Positions 23,637 to 31,385 of a stretch of DNA of 38,703 nucleotides are shown in pieces. Numbering within the stretch: position 1 is the first letter of the stretch; each line of letters begins with the position of its first letter. The notes beneath the pieces were generated by a model, which ran no database searches, was not told the DNA's origin, and saw only the letters and a list, made by a program, of their open reading frames with translations. The stretch is from positions 234,282 through 272,984 of the forward strand of contig NZ_BQUN01000112.1 in NCBI RefSeq assembly GCF_026008495.1, given 5' to 3'. Both the position numbers and the translations under genes were made by a program. Origin of the DNA: Streptomyces sp. A012304 (GTDB lineage: Bacteria; Actinomycetota; Actinomycetes; Streptomycetales; Streptomycetaceae).

Positions 23637-24706
23637 ACCCGACCGCGTACACCCAGGCCCGTCGTCACCACGATCCTGAGGTCCGCGGTTTCGCCAGCGA
23701 CAACTACGCCGGCGCCCATCCCGAGGTGATGGCCGCCCTGGCCCTGGCCAACGGCGGCCACGAGGTCGCCTACGGAGAGGACCAGTACACCGAGAACCTC
23801 CAGCGGATCGTCCGCAGCCACTTCGGGCCGACGGCGGAGGCCTTCCCGGTCTTCAACGGCACCGGCGCCAACGTCGTCGCGCTCCAGGCGGTCACCGACC
23901 GCTGGGGCGCGGTGATCTGCGCCGAGAGCGCCCACATCAACGTCGACGAGGGCGGCGCCCCCGAGCGGATGGCCGGCCTGAAGCTGCTGACCGTGCCCAC
24001 GCCCGACGGCAAGCTCACCCCTGAGCTGATCGACCGGCAGGCCTGGGGCTGGGAGGACGAGCACCGTGCGATGCCGCAGGTCGTCTCGATCACCCAGAGC
24101 ACGGAACTCGGCACGCTGTACACGCCCGAGGAGATCCGCGCGATCTGCGACCACGCCCACGCGCGCGGCATGAAGGTCCACCTCGACGGCTCCCGGATAG
24201 CCAACGCGGCGGCCTCGCTGGACGTGCCGATGCGGACGTTCACCAACGCGGTCGGCGTCGACATCCTCTCCCTGGGCGGCACGAAGAACGGCGCGATGTT
24301 CGGCGAGGCGGTCGTCGTCATCGACCAGGACGCCGTCCGCCACATGAAGCACCTGCGCAAGCTGTCCATGCAGCTCGCCTCCAAGATGCGCTTCGTGTCG
24401 GTGCAGTTGGAGGCGTTGCTCGCCAAGGATCTCTGGCTGCGCAACGCCCGCCACGCCAACGAGATGGCCCAGCGGCTGGCGGAGGGCGTGCGGGCCGTGC
24501 ACGGCGTGGAGATCCTCTACCCCGTGCAGGCCAACGGCGTGTTCGCCAAGCTGCCGCACGACGTGACCGAGCGGCTGCAGAAGCGGTTCCGGTTCTACTT
24601 CTGGGACGAGGCGGCCGGCGTCGTGCGCTGGATGTGCGCCTTCGACACCACCGAGGAGGACGTGGACGCCTTCGTGGCGGCCCTCAAGGAGGAGATGGCA
24701 CGCTGA
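23633..24706 (+). CDS. Threonine-aldolase-like PLP enzyme (beta-eliminating lyase fold)
   Basis: 357 residues from the GTG at 23633, which shares GTGA with the SDR stop; a GTG at 23615 is an alternative. Fold-type I PLP features: substrate/phosphate region FASDNYAGAHPEV, GTGAN (76-80), ESAHINVDEGGAP (His102-type ring contact), HLDGSRIANAA (Asp185), and the PLP lysine in SLGGTKNGAMFGEA (Lys218). This is the L-threonine/allo-threonine aldolase pattern; family members cleave beta-hydroxy-amino acids to glycine and an aldehyde. The tight pairing with an SDR suggests a shared beta-hydroxy-amino acid or carbonyl intermediate. Confidence 0.9.
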   Translation: MNPTAYTQARRHHDPEVRGFASDNYAGAHPEVMAALALANGGHEVAYGEDQYTENLQRIVRSHFGPTAEAFPVFNGTGANVVALQAVTDRWGAVICAESAHINVDEGGAPERMAGLKLLTVPTPDGKLTPELIDRQAWGWEDEHRAMPQVVSITQSTELGTLYTPEEIRAICDHAHARGMKVHLDGSRIANAAASLDVPMRTFTNAVGVDILSLGGTKNGAMFGEAVVVIDQDAVRHMKHLRKLSMQLASKMRFVSVQLEALLAKDLWLRNARHANEMAQRLAEGVRAVHGVEILYPVQANGVFAKLPHDVTERLQKRFRFYFWDEAAGVVRWMCAFDTTEEDVDAFVAALKEEMAR

Positions 24707-24746
24707 CGGACAGTCCTGCATAAATATGCGGTCACTCGGAAATCCA

Positions 24747-24776
24747 TTGACGGTCGGGTGATCGCATTCCTATGCT
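24747..24776 (+). promoter_or_regulatory. Leaderless promoter of transglutaminase-like gene
   Basis: TTGACG (24747-24752), an 18-bp spacer and TATGCT (24771-24776) match the main vegetative promoter consensus of Streptomyces very well. The ATG starts only 8 nt after the -10, so transcription should begin at or next to it and the mRNA should be leaderless. Confidence 0.75.
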
Positions 24777-24784
24777 CTGCGGCC

Positions 24785-25357
24785 ATGGAGCTGATCCAGG
24801 AGAACCCCGACCTGTCCGCCTACCTGGCCGCCGACGAGGCCATCGACCATCACCACCCGCTGGTGCGCCACACTGCCGCACGCCTCGCCCAGGAGGCGGA
24901 GGACTCGTATGCCTATGCGCGGCTGGCGTTCGAGTTCGTCCGCGACACGATTCCCCACTCACAGGACTCCGGCGACCTGCGGGTCACCTGGCGCGCCTCC
25001 GACGTCCTGGAGCAGCGGACGGGCATCTGCTACGCCAAGGCCCACGCGCTGGCCGCGCTGCTACGAGCCGAGGACATCCCGACCGCGCTGTGCTACCAGA
25101 AGTTCGACGTGCTCCACGGACTGGTCGCCGTCCGTTTCCACGGCGCCTGGCACCGCCAGGACCCCCGCGGCAACAAGCCCGGTGTGGACGCCCAATTCTC
25201 CCTGGACGGCGAGCGGTTGGCCTTCACCCCCGACACCGAGGCCGGCGAACTCGACCACCCCGTGCTGTACGCCGCGCCCCACCCGACCGTCCTGAACACC
25301 CTGCGGGCCGCACCCGACCGGCCGTACCTGTGGAAGACGCTGCCCACCGCGTTCTGA
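24785..25357 (+). CDS. Transglutaminase-like (papain-fold) protein
   Basis: 190 residues from the ATG at 24785, fixed by the promoter that ends 8 nt earlier. The core carries the Cys-His-Asp triad of the transglutaminase-like superfamily: RTGICYAKAHALAALLRAED (Cys82), FDVLHGLVAVRFHGAWHRQD (His111, Asp126). No signal peptide, so it is cytoplasmic. Bacterial members are more often peptidases or amidases than cross-linkers. It follows the DUF6421-SDR-aldolase operon by 78 bp with its own promoter, and may serve the same process. Confidence 0.85.
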   Translation: MELIQENPDLSAYLAADEAIDHHHPLVRHTAARLAQEAEDSYAYARLAFEFVRDTIPHSQDSGDLRVTWRASDVLEQRTGICYAKAHALAALLRAEDIPTALCYQKFDVLHGLVAVRFHGAWHRQDPRGNKPGVDAQFSLDGERLAFTPDTEAGELDHPVLYAAPHPTVLNTLRAAPDRPYLWKTLPTAF

Positions 25358-25405
25358 CCACCCCCGCCGCACACCCGGCCGGTCGCGGTCGCTAATCTCC
25401 CCGGC

Positions 25406-26632
25406 ATGCGTGACGGGGGACAGGCCGGAGAGGCCGACGCGGACGGAGACGACGGCCTGCGAGCGGACGGCGCGCAGCCGGACCCCGCGCCCCCAGGGCG
25501 GTTCACCCGGCTGCGCTGGCACCCGCTGCTCACCTCCGCCGTCGCACTCGCGCTCCTGGCGACCGCCGTCGTCGTGCCCCTCGTCCTCACCGCCTCCGGC
25601 GACGACACCCGCTGCCAGGAGATCCCCGCCTCCACCCGCGCCCTCGCCGAGGACCCGGCGGCCGCGACCCGCGCCCTCGACCCCGGCGACGACCTCGCCC
25701 GCTTCGACGCCGTACGCGCGCTGCTGGTCCACGAACACCCCTGCGGCGACGGCGGCAGGATCCTCGGGGACGTCGTGGACGCGGCCACCCGGGCCACCGG
25801 CCTCGGCAACCCGCACACCCTGCCCCAGGCGCGCGGCGCCTTCGCGGTGGCCGCCGCGCTGCGCGGCGTCGAACTCCCCGACGGCATGGCGCCGGGCGTG
25901 GCCCGCATGCTCGCCCAGTACGTCGTCGACCAGCACCGCTACGTCTCCTCCGACGAGGACGCCGGCCTGCCCGCCGTCCCGGCCCGCTCCGCCGAGCCGA
26001 ACGCGGAGGGCTGGACCACGTACGGCCGCTTCCTCGCGCCCGGCGAGGCCCACGCCGACTTCGAGCACGCCCAGCCCTACACGGACGTCCACGCCGACCT
26101 GGAGGAGCTGGTCGCCGAACTCGCCAAGGACCCCGAGGCGTTCGCCATCCTGTACACCGCCGAGCGCGCCTGGTTCGCCTACTACCTGGAGCGGCTCGAC
26201 GGACAGGGCCGCGACCCCGACTACCGCCCGGTGCCGGACAAGGACCAGTTCGACTCGCCCGTCACCTACTGGGTCGACAACGACCTGGAGCACATGACCG
26301 ACCGGATCGGCACCCTGATGAAGTACCGGGCGCACTACGCCCGCAACGGCACGATCCCCGACCTGACCGCCTTCGACGCGACGGTACGGCGGTACACGCG
26401 CGGCAGCTACCTCGCCCACTCGACGCAGGTCACCAGCCGTCCGCCGATGGCCGGCATCGCCGCCCGCCACCCATCGGGCCGGGTGCGCGGCGACCTCATG
26501 GACCCCCGGCACCAGCTGTTCACGGTGCTCGACGCCTGGGCGACGGCCCGGAAGATCCCCCGGGCACGGGCGGACGCCATGCGGCAGGTCATCGACGACC
26601 GGTACGTCCGGGCGCTGTGGCTGACGGTCTGA
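25406..26632 (+). CDS. Membrane-anchored hypothetical protein
   Basis: 408 residues from the ATG at 25406. There is no ribosome binding site; TAATCT (25393-25398) ends 7 nt upstream, suggesting a leaderless mRNA. The acidic cytoplasmic N-terminus (about 1-40) is followed by one membrane helix (LLTSAVALALLATAVVVPLV, about 41-62). The remaining 340 residues are outside and mostly helical, with Cys residues near 70 and 113 able to form a disulfide. Segments such as ERAWFAYYLERLDGQGRDPD and YWVDNDLEHMTDRIGTLMKY suggest a compact helical domain. I do not recognise the family. Ends 6 bp from the convergent next gene. Confidence 0.8.
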   Translation: MRDGGQAGEADADGDDGLRADGAQPDPAPPGRFTRLRWHPLLTSAVALALLATAVVVPLVLTASGDDTRCQEIPASTRALAEDPAAATRALDPGDDLARFDAVRALLVHEHPCGDGGRILGDVVDAATRATGLGNPHTLPQARGAFAVAAALRGVELPDGMAPGVARMLAQYVVDQHRYVSSDEDAGLPAVPARSAEPNAEGWTTYGRFLAPGEAHADFEHAQPYTDVHADLEELVAELAKDPEAFAILYTAERAWFAYYLERLDGQGRDPDYRPVPDKDQFDSPVTYWVDNDLEHMTDRIGTLMKYRAHYARNGTIPDLTAFDATVRRYTRGSYLAHSTQVTSRPPMAGIAARHPSGRVRGDLMDPRHQLFTVLDAWATARKIPRARADAMRQVIDDRYVRALWLTV

Positions 26633-26638
26633 CCGGCC

Positions 26639-27661
26639 TCAGCCGTTCACCCGCACACCGGTGCAGTCGCGCCGCTCGGCCTGCTCCTTCGCGAAGGCCT
26701 CCAGCAGGGCCCGCTTCTTCGAGGCGTCGACGCCCGGGATGTCCTCGGAGGCGTCCAGCGCGAAGTGGGCGGCCTCGCCGGCACAGCGGGCGGACGCGGT
26801 CAGGGCGGGGCGGTCGGTGGTGTTGCCGGCGACCAGCCGGTTGCTCCAGTCGCCGAACCAGGCGACGAAGTCCATCCCCTTCGGGCCGCCGTCGGTGAGG
26901 TCGTCGCCGATGCTCACCTCGCACCGTCCCGTCGGCGCCGCGTCGGTGAGCTGCGGCTCCAGCTTCCAGTGCGCCGGGTTCGGCAGCTTCGCGTCGGCCA
27001 GCCAGCCGCAGGCGGTGTCACGGGCCGCTGCGAGCGGGACCGTCTTCGGGTCGTCCTCTTCGGGGTCGGCGGGGCTGACGCCCTTCGGCGCCTTCAGCGG
27101 CTTCGCGCCGCATCCCAGGCGCTCGGAGGCGGAGTTGACGAAGGCCACGGCCACCTCGTAGGTGGCGGGCTGCCGCCAGGGGCCGTTCCGGCCGACCGAC
27201 GCGCGGACCATCATCCTGCGCTGCCGGCCGTCGGCGTCCTTGCCCAGATCCGGGCAGGTCAGCAGGAACTCCAGGGCGCCGTACCGGCCGACGAAGCCGG
27301 GCAGGCCCTCGGGCATCGCCGCCTGAGCGGCGAAGCCGCTCTCCGGGAACGTCCACATGAACTCGCGGTCCTGGTCGTCGCGCCCGGTGTAGGCCTCCAG
27401 GACCAGCAGCCGCCAGTCGGAGCTGTGATCGCCCTCGACGGTGACGGTGCAGCCGTAGTCGCCGAGTTCCTTCACCCCGCCCGAGCCGGTGTCGGTGACC
27501 CGGGAGTCGTCGGGGACCAGGTCGCGCACGGCGTCGTCGGGCAGGACCCCGTCACAGGCCCCGCGGATCAGCCACCATTCGTGGACGTACGGCTGGGCGA
27601 TCCAGCCGCCCAGGCCGAGCACCGCCGCGACCGCCACCGACACCTTGATCCAGCGCCGCAT
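26639..27661 (-). CDS. Membrane-anchored hypothetical protein
   Basis: 340 residues. The ATG at 27661 is chosen because GGGGGCGAGG precedes it and the sequence opens with a basic stretch and a membrane helix (MRRWIKVSVAVAAVLGLGGW). The outside part has six or more Cys residues in pairs (GACDG, YGCTV, LTCPDLG, GCGAK, TACGW, RCEVS, ARCAG, RDCTG), so it should be disulfide-rich. It seems to hold two related halves, each starting with a Cys-flanked segment near residues 40 and 220. No known domain recognised. Confidence 0.78.
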   Translation of the reverse strand: MRRWIKVSVAVAAVLGLGGWIAQPYVHEWWLIRGACDGVLPDDAVRDLVPDDSRVTDTGSGGVKELGDYGCTVTVEGDHSSDWRLLVLEAYTGRDDQDREFMWTFPESGFAAQAAMPEGLPGFVGRYGALEFLLTCPDLGKDADGRQRRMMVRASVGRNGPWRQPATYEVAVAFVNSASERLGCGAKPLKAPKGVSPADPEEDDPKTVPLAAARDTACGWLADAKLPNPAHWKLEPQLTDAAPTGRCEVSIGDDLTDGGPKGMDFVAWFGDWSNRLVAGNTTDRPALTASARCAGEAAHFALDASEDIPGVDASKKRALLEAFAKEQAERRDCTGVRVNG

Positions 27662-27785
27662 CCTCGCCCCCGTAGCGCGTTCGGCCGACAACCGACCGGG
27701 CGGGCGGCCCCCAGGCCCCGACACCCGGCTCCCGTCTCATGGCCGGGACCCTATCGGCCACCCCACCACCCAGCCGCCCCGGGGC

Positions 27786-28514
27786 TCAGCGGGCCTCTGC
27801 CGCGCGGACCTGTTCCGGGGTCGGGGCCGTACCGCCCAGGTGGGCCGGCATCCACCAGGTGTCGTTCGCGTCCTTGGGGCGCACCGGGTAGGCGCGCTGG
27901 GCGGCCTCCAGCAGTTCCTGGACGCGCTCGCGCAGCTGCCGGGTGATCGCGCCGGCGTACTTGTCGCGGGAGGCCTCGATCGCCTCGCCGACCCGGATGG
28001 TGATCGGGGTGTGGCTGCGCTTGAAGTTGCGCGGGTGGCCCTTCGTCCACAGCCGCTGCGTCCCCCACACGGCCATCGGGACCAGCGGGACGCCCGCCTC
28101 CTGGGCCAGCCGGGCGGCACCCGACTTGAAGCTCTTCAGCGTGAAGGACTCCGAGATCGTGGCCTCCGGGAAGACCCCGACGACCTCGCCGGAACGCAGC
28201 GAGTCCAGCGCGTGCGCGTAGGCCGCCTCGCCCTGCTTGCGGTCCACGGGGATGTGCTTCATGCCGCGCATCAGCGGACCGGAGATCTTGTGGCGGAAGA
28301 CCGACTCCTTCGCCATGAACCGCACGAGACGTTTCTGCGGGAGGGCCGCCAGGCCGTTGAAGACGAAGTCGAGGTAGCTGATGTGGTTGCTCACCAGCAC
28401 GGCTCCACCCGAGCGCGGGATGTTCTCCGACCCCTTGCAGTCGATCTTGAGGTCCCAGACCTTGAACAACGTCTGGGCGAGTCCGACGACGGGACGGTAG
28501 ACAAACTCTGCCAT
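27786..28514 (-). CDS. PlsC-type 1-acylglycerol-3-phosphate acyltransferase
   Basis: 242 residues with the LPLAT motifs: VSNHISYLDF (Asn43, His44, Asp49; NHxxxxD), FMAKESVFRHKISGPLMRGM, GVFPEATISES (Glu117) and the later VPLVPMAVWGT. Members acylate lysophosphatidate or related lipids at the membrane. N-terminus EFVYRPVVGLAQTLFKVWDL is the usual amphipathic start. GAAGAAGGG lies upstream of the ATG. It seems to be alone on its transcript. Confidence 0.92.
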   Translation of the reverse strand: MAEFVYRPVVGLAQTLFKVWDLKIDCKGSENIPRSGGAVLVSNHISYLDFVFNGLAALPQKRLVRFMAKESVFRHKISGPLMRGMKHIPVDRKQGEAAYAHALDSLRSGEVVGVFPEATISESFTLKSFKSGAARLAQEAGVPLVPMAVWGTQRLWTKGHPRNFKRSHTPITIRVGEAIEASRDKYAGAITRQLRERVQELLEAAQRAYPVRPKDANDTWWMPAHLGGTAPTPEQVRAAEAR

Positions 28515-28699
28515 GGGCGGAGCGAACCCTTCTTCTCTCTGCCCGGGACGGTCTCCCGCGGCAAAGTTACGCAGCCGTAGGTTTACGGCATCTCGCAGAT
28601 CGTGCCCGAAGAACGGCCGGGTAGCCAGTCCTGGTGCCGCCGAACCGCGAGATCCTCGTCACGTCACCCAGTCGGCCACCTAGGGTATTGAGATCACCT

Positions 28700-29116
28700 T
28701 TACTCCACCCGTACCGCCACGCGCCGGACGAGCAGGTACATCTCGCACCCCAGGCAGTACCCGAACACCGCGTTCAGGAACGCCGCCGCGAGGGCCGCGC
28801 CGGTCGCCGCCAACCCCAGCCACTCGGGGCCCACCGTGAAGCCGACCAGGCCCAGGCCCGCGAAGACCAGCCCCACCGCCTGCGCGAACCGCGGCGGCTG
28901 CGGCGCCTCGAACTCCGTGGGCGGCCCGAGCCTCGGTCGCACGGCGGTGCGGAAGGCCCAGCCGTAGGGCGAACGGCCCACACCGCCCGCCGCGCCGAGG
29001 GCGAACGCCAGCGTCTGCCAGGCCAGCACCCAGGGGTTCTCGGTGATCAGCGCGACCGCCAGCACGACGGTCGTCACGGCCGCCGCGAAGCGCGGCCCCC
29101 GCACATCGATGTCCAT
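28700..29116 (-). CDS. DUF4395 membrane protein
   Basis: 138 residues with about four membrane helices, starting DIDVRGPRFAAAVTTVVLAV. It ends in the DUF4395 hallmark FLNAVFGYCLGCEMYLLVRR, where the Cys pair (C-L-G-C) sits at the membrane edge. Such proteins are often found beside thioredoxin-like genes, as here. A redox role, with the Cys pair exchanging electrons with the partner, is an inference. The ATG at 29116 has no ribosome binding site; AATGCT ends 6 nt upstream, so a leaderless start is possible. Confidence 0.87.
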   Translation of the reverse strand: MDIDVRGPRFAAAVTTVVLAVALITENPWVLAWQTLAFALGAAGGVGRSPYGWAFRTAVRPRLGPPTEFEAPQPPRFAQAVGLVFAGLGLVGFTVGPEWLGLAATGAALAAAFLNAVFGYCLGCEMYLLVRRVAVRVE

Positions 29117-29192
29117 GAATCAAGCATTCCGCAACGGGCAGCCTTCGGGGGAGGCGGGAATCTTTGCAGTCTCATGAACGGTTGTGCGGGTC

Positions 29193-29606
29193 ATGACCGG
29201 ACTCGTGGTGTGCGTGGCGGTGCTCGCGGCGGCGAGCGCCTACGGAGTGCTGCACCGGCGGCGGAGCGGGAGGGTGCGCGTGAGCGGGCGCGACGACGGA
29301 CAGCGGCTCGAAGCCGCCCGGCTGGGCGGCGAACTCGGAGAGCGCGCCACGCTCGTGCAGTTCTCCAGCGCCTTCTGCGCCCCCTGCCGGGCCACCCGCC
29401 GGGTCCTCGGCGAGGTCGCCGGCATGGTCCCCGGCGTGACCCACCTGGAGATCGACGCCGAGGCCCGCCTGGACCTCGTGCGGGAACTCGGCATCCTCAA
29501 GACCCCGACCGTGCTGGTCCTGGACGCCGACGGGCGAATCGTGCGCCGCGCCGCCGGACAGCCCCGCAAGGCCGACGTCATCGCGGCGCTGGGGGAGGCC
29601 GTGTGA
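29193..29606 (+). CDS. Thioredoxin-family membrane-anchored protein
   Basis: 137 residues from the ATG at 29193; a GTG at 29184 is an alternative and neither has a clear ribosome binding site. One N-terminal membrane helix (TGLVVCVAVLAAASAYGVL) leads into a thioredoxin fold: TLVQFSSAFCAPCRATRRVL with the active-site CAPC (about 61-64), EIDAEARLDLVRELGI and the cis-Pro loop LKTPTVLVLDADG. Helix orientation is not certain, so the redox domain could face either side. Divergent from DUF4395 across 76 bp. Confidence 0.87.
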   Translation: MTGLVVCVAVLAAASAYGVLHRRRSGRVRVSGRDDGQRLEAARLGGELGERATLVQFSSAFCAPCRATRRVLGEVAGMVPGVTHLEIDAEARLDLVRELGILKTPTVLVLDADGRIVRRAAGQPRKADVIAALGEAV

Positions 29607-29689
29607 TCCCCCGTTCGGCGACGGTGAGCCTTCTCCCAGATGACGGGACGCACTTGACTGTGCGCGCCACCTATCGTCAGCCTGACCGT

Positions 29690-29770
29690 ATGCCTGAGGA
29701 ACTCCTTCTCCACGGTCGGGTCCACGTCGACCTCGCCCGTACCGCGAGCGCGTGCTGTCCGGGTCGTTGA
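29690..29770 (+). CDS. Cysteine-containing leader peptide (putative attenuator)
   Basis: A 26-codon frame ATG to TGA ends in RVHVDLARTASACCPGR. The block HVDLxRxxSAxC near the C-terminus is the mark of actinobacterial putative leader peptides found upstream of sulfur-related genes, where ribosome pausing at Cys codons tunes the downstream operon. Here two adjacent Cys codons (TGC TGT) lie four codons before the stop, 44 nt ahead of the flavin reductase ATG. TTGACT (29654-29659) lies 18 bp upstream of CAGCCT (29678-29683), a weak but leaderless-compatible promoter. No clear terminator hairpin is seen between leader and gene, so control could act on translation. Confidence 0.7.
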   Translation: MPEELLLHGRVHVDLARTASACCPGR

Positions 29771-29814
29771 GCAGCCACCCACCCCGACGCCACTCCTCGC
29801 AGAAGGACAACTCC

Positions 29815-30324
29815 ATGACGGCCACGCCCGACCTGCACACTCCTCGGCTCGCCTCACCCGACCTGCTGCGCTCGGTCTTCCGCCGGCACGCGGCCGGCGT
29901 CGCCGTGATCACGGCCTCCGGCGGGAGCGGCCCGGTCGGCTTCACCGCCACCTCCCTCACCTCGGTCTCCGCCGAGCCTCCGATGCTGTCCTTCGGCGTC
30001 GGCACCGGCGCCTCCAGCTGGCCCACGCTGTCCCGGGCCGAGTACGTCGGCGTCCACATACTCGGTGAGCACCAGCGGGAGCTGGCCGCCACCTTCGCGC
30101 GCAGCGGCGCCGACCGCTTCGGCGCGCCCACCGCCTGGCGGGAGGGGCCGGAGGGTGTGCCAGTCCTCGACGACGTGCTCGCCTGGCTGGTGTGCCGGGT
30201 CGTGACCCGGGTGCCCGCCGGGGACCACCGCATCGTGCTGGCCGAGGTCGTGCTCGGGGATCCCGCCGGCGCCGGGCGGCCGCTCCTCTACCACCAGGGC
30301 AGGTTCACCGCGCTGCGTGATTGA
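29815..30324 (+). CDS. Flavin reductase-like protein (split-barrel FMN-binding)
   Basis: 169 residues from the ATG at 29815, preceded by AGAAGGACAA. Pattern of the flavin reductase family: LRSVFRRHAAGVAVITASGG, PVGFTATSLTSVSAEPPMLS, the His-containing VGVHILGEHQRELAATFARS, and the final strand PLLYHQGRFTAL. Members reduce FMN or FAD with NAD(P)H to supply two-component monooxygenases. The Cys leader peptide upstream suggests a link to sulfur supply, for example sulfonate or organosulfur oxidation, but no monooxygenase is adjacent. Confidence 0.9.
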   Translation: MTATPDLHTPRLASPDLLRSVFRRHAAGVAVITASGGSGPVGFTATSLTSVSAEPPMLSFGVGTGASSWPTLSRAEYVGVHILGEHQRELAATFARSGADRFGAPTAWREGPEGVPVLDDVLAWLVCRVVTRVPAGDHRIVLAEVVLGDPAGAGRPLLYHQGRFTALRD

Positions 30325-30390
30325 TCACTGGCCCGCCGTCCTGCGGAACCGTCGAGTTCCGATTACGCTGCGTTGCAAAGGTCACAGTTC

Positions 30391-30401
30391 AAAGCGCTTG
30401 C
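30391..30401. promoter_or_regulatory. LacI-type box upstream of etfB
   Basis: AAAGCGCTTGC, the inverse of the 11-mer at 3258-3268. It lies 31 bp before TAATAT (30433-30438), a likely etfB -10. Its spacing from the -10 would suit a repressor or activator site. Confidence 0.35.
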
Positions 30402-30432
30402 TTAGCGGGAACGAACTGGGTGTACTGGCGAG

Positions 30433-30438
30433 TAATAT
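30433..30438 (+). promoter_or_regulatory. Candidate -10 of the etfBA promoter
   Basis: TAATAT stands in the most A/T-rich part of the gap before etfB. No good -35 is seen at 17-18 bp, so an alternative sigma factor or an activator may be needed. The leader would be about 100 nt. Confidence 0.35.
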
Positions 30439-30544
30439 TTCGATCGGAGCGCGGGCCGCCCCGACCGGGATCGGCCGCTTGTGGCGCCTATGCTGCCTGC
30501 AAGAGAAGGCAGCCGAGAACTGACGATGCAGTAGGAGAGCCGGC

Positions 30545-31333
30545 GTGAGCTTGAGGATCGTTGTCACTGTGAAGTACGTGCCCGACGCCACTGGCGACCG
30601 GCACTTCGCCGATGACCTGACCGTCGACCGGGACGACGTGGACGGTCTGCTCTCCGAACTCGACGAGTACGCGGTCGAGCAGGCGCTGCAGATCTCCGAG
30701 AACTCCGACGACGACGTGGAGATCACCGTCCTGACGGTGGGCCCCGAGGACGCCAAGGACGCGCTGCGCAAGGCGCTGTCCATGGGCGCCGACAAGGCGA
30801 TCCACGTCGAGGACGACGACCTGCACGGCACCGACGCCATCGGCACCTCCCTGGTCCTGGCCAAGGCGATCGAGAAGGCCGGCTACGACCTGGTCATCTC
30901 CGGCATGGCCTCCACCGACGGCACCATGGGCGTCGTACCCGCGCTGGTGGCCGAGCGGCTGGGCGTGCCGCAGGTGACCCTGCTGTCCGAGGTCTCCGTG
31001 GAGGACGGCACCGTCAAGGGCCGCCGCGACGGCGACACCGCCTCCGAGCAGCTCGAGGCCTCCCTGCCGGCCGTGGTGTCGGTGACCGACCAGTCCGGCG
31101 AGGCGCGCTACCCCTCCTTCAAGGGCATCATGGCCGCCAAGAAGAAGCCGGTGGAGTCCTGGGACCTGGAGGACCTGGAGATCGACGCCGAGGAGGTCGG
31201 CCTCGACGGCGCCCACACCAAGGTCGAGACCGCGGACGAGCGCCCGGCCCGCACGGCCGGCACGATCGTCAAGGACGAGGGCGAGGGCGGCAAGCAGCTC
31301 GCTGAGTTCCTCGCGAGCCAGAAGTTCATCTAA
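30545..31333 (+). CDS. etfB: Electron transfer flavoprotein, beta subunit
   Basis: 262 residues; GTG at 30545 after GTAGGAGAG. Family features: N-terminus LRIVVTVKYVPDATGDRHFA, EYAVEQALQISE, LTVGPEDAKDALRKALSMGA with the following DKAIHVEDDD, GTDAIGTSLVLAKAIEKAGY, and the AMP-contact region ISGMASTDGTMGVVPALVAE. The recognition-loop segment AKKKPVESWDLEDLEI lies near the C-terminus. With EtfA it carries electrons from acyl-CoA and other dehydrogenases to the membrane quinone pool. First gene of a two-gene operon. Confidence 0.97.
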   Translation: MSLRIVVTVKYVPDATGDRHFADDLTVDRDDVDGLLSELDEYAVEQALQISENSDDDVEITVLTVGPEDAKDALRKALSMGADKAIHVEDDDLHGTDAIGTSLVLAKAIEKAGYDLVISGMASTDGTMGVVPALVAERLGVPQVTLLSEVSVEDGTVKGRRDGDTASEQLEASLPAVVSVTDQSGEARYPSFKGIMAAKKKPVESWDLEDLEIDAEEVGLDGAHTKVETADERPARTAGTIVKDEGEGGKQLAEFLASQKFI

Positions 31334-31385
31334 GGCTCGAGTTCGCTGACCGCCCCTCAAGTTTCGTACGCAGGAGAGCAATCCC

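Noticed and set aside
29607..29689. A longer version of the leader peptide starting at the GTG at 29660
   Set aside because: The ATG at 29690 fits the usual leader size; the GTG abuts the TTGACT element.
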